Positions 32,770 through 33,019 of a DNA stretch of 33,019 nucleotides are shown here, piece by piece. This stretch comes from Lachnospiraceae bacterium (GTDB lineage: Bacteria; Bacillota; Clostridia; Lachnospirales; Lachnospiraceae). The number at the start of each line of letters is the position of its first letter. The first letter of the stretch is position 1. The notes beneath the pieces are model-generated. The model saw nothing but the letters and a program-made list of their open reading frames with translations, searched no databases and had not been told where the DNA came from. Location: assembly GCA_017482485.1 (NCBI GenBank), contig JAFUMV010000055.1:1-33019 (forward strand), written 5' to 3'. The translations under genes and the position numbers were made by a program.

Positions 32770-33019
32770 TCAGTCGTTATTTGTCACAACTTCACCATGG
32801 CCCAGATTATAGGTAATCTCCCCTTCTAACTCCACCTTTAATACTGTGGTCAACGGATGCAGTTTCATTTGATCCGCACGAATCCATAATGTTCCCGGAA
32901 TTCCGCTCCAGGGAAGAGAGCCTGTATAACTAAAGGACAGTTCTTCTCCCGAATGCAGCACGCTCACACGCTTCACAGGAGTCTTAATCCCTTTCACGCA
33001 GATGTTCTCCAGCGGTTTA
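32770..33019 (-). CDS. C-terminal fragment of a glycoside hydrolase, possibly alpha-L-fucosidase (GH29)
   Basis: The frame is open to the window edge, so only about the last 82 residues are visible, ending with a TGA at 32770-32772. The text is a beta-rich tail: RVSVLHSGEELSFSYTG, GTLWIRADQMKLHP, then TVLKVELEGEI. A sugar-enzyme C-terminal beta domain in which a line like LWI..P....L.P..TVLKVELEG closes the protein is common in GH29 alpha-L-fucosidases, and the neighbours (mannosidase, LacI) fit. With so little sequence the family assignment is tentative. The start codon lies outside the window. Confidence 0.5.
   Translation of the reverse strand, partial: KPLENICVKGIKTPVKRVSVLHSGEELSFSYTGSLPWSGIPGTLWIRADQMKLHPLTTVLKVELEGEITYNLGHGEVVTNND

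Noticed and set aside
1-33019. Mobile elements, prophage, tRNA or rRNA genes
   Set aside because: No transposase, integrase, phage structural gene, tRNA cloverleaf or rRNA sequence was recognised in any gap.

Overview
This window looks like chromosome of a Gram-positive anaerobic Firmicute, most likely a gut Lachnospiraceae (Clostridia). The basis is the protein style (SerA with a C-terminal ACT domain and DFPN-type active site, tgt-yajC pairing, lipoprotein solute-binding protein with a Ser/Gly/Ala-rich linker), strong GGAGG ribosome binding sites, moderate GC and many Rho-independent terminators. No phage, transposase, tRNA, rRNA or CRISPR array was seen. Most genes are on the minus strand; aroC, an RluA-family gene and the second LacI gene are on plus.

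Layout. 1-7.5 kb is amino-acid biosynthesis: serC-serA (serine, own promoter) and leuB-ilvD-ilvB (branched-chain amino acids, own promoter with a palindrome over the predicted start of transcription). 7.5-11.3 kb holds a membrane protein/DUF4097 envelope pair, a LacI regulator with a likely autoregulatory operator, and an M19 dipeptidase. 11.4-14.2 kb is acyltransferase-tgt-yajC. 14.2-15.9 kb is aroC behind a roughly 400-nt leader that carries four copies of a GGGGTAT...ATACCCC hairpin.

15.9-25.9 kb is the most coherent functional unit: nine co-directional genes, transcribed as class-A-fold serine hydrolase A, dipeptide epimerase, peptide-binding lipoprotein, two permeases, two ATPases, an SH3-NlpC/P60 peptidase, serine hydrolase B. 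It resembles the Bacillus dpp-ykf logic for importing and degrading cell-wall (murein) peptides. It lacks a recognisable LD-carboxypeptidase and instead carries two leaderless beta-lactamase-fold proteins that bracket the operon.

26.2-33 kb holds a beta-propeller lactonase-like protein, an RluA-family pseudouridine synthase convergent (and overlapping by 17 bp) with a GH38 alpha-mannosidase, a divergent LacI regulator, and the C-terminal end of what may be an alpha-L-fucosidase. That end is probably a glycan-degradation locus.

Two kinds of non-coding structure stand out. One is a compound hairpin element present twice (about 16-144 and 25975-26123), with conserved pairing but changed sequence. 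The other is the tandem hairpin array upstream of aroC.
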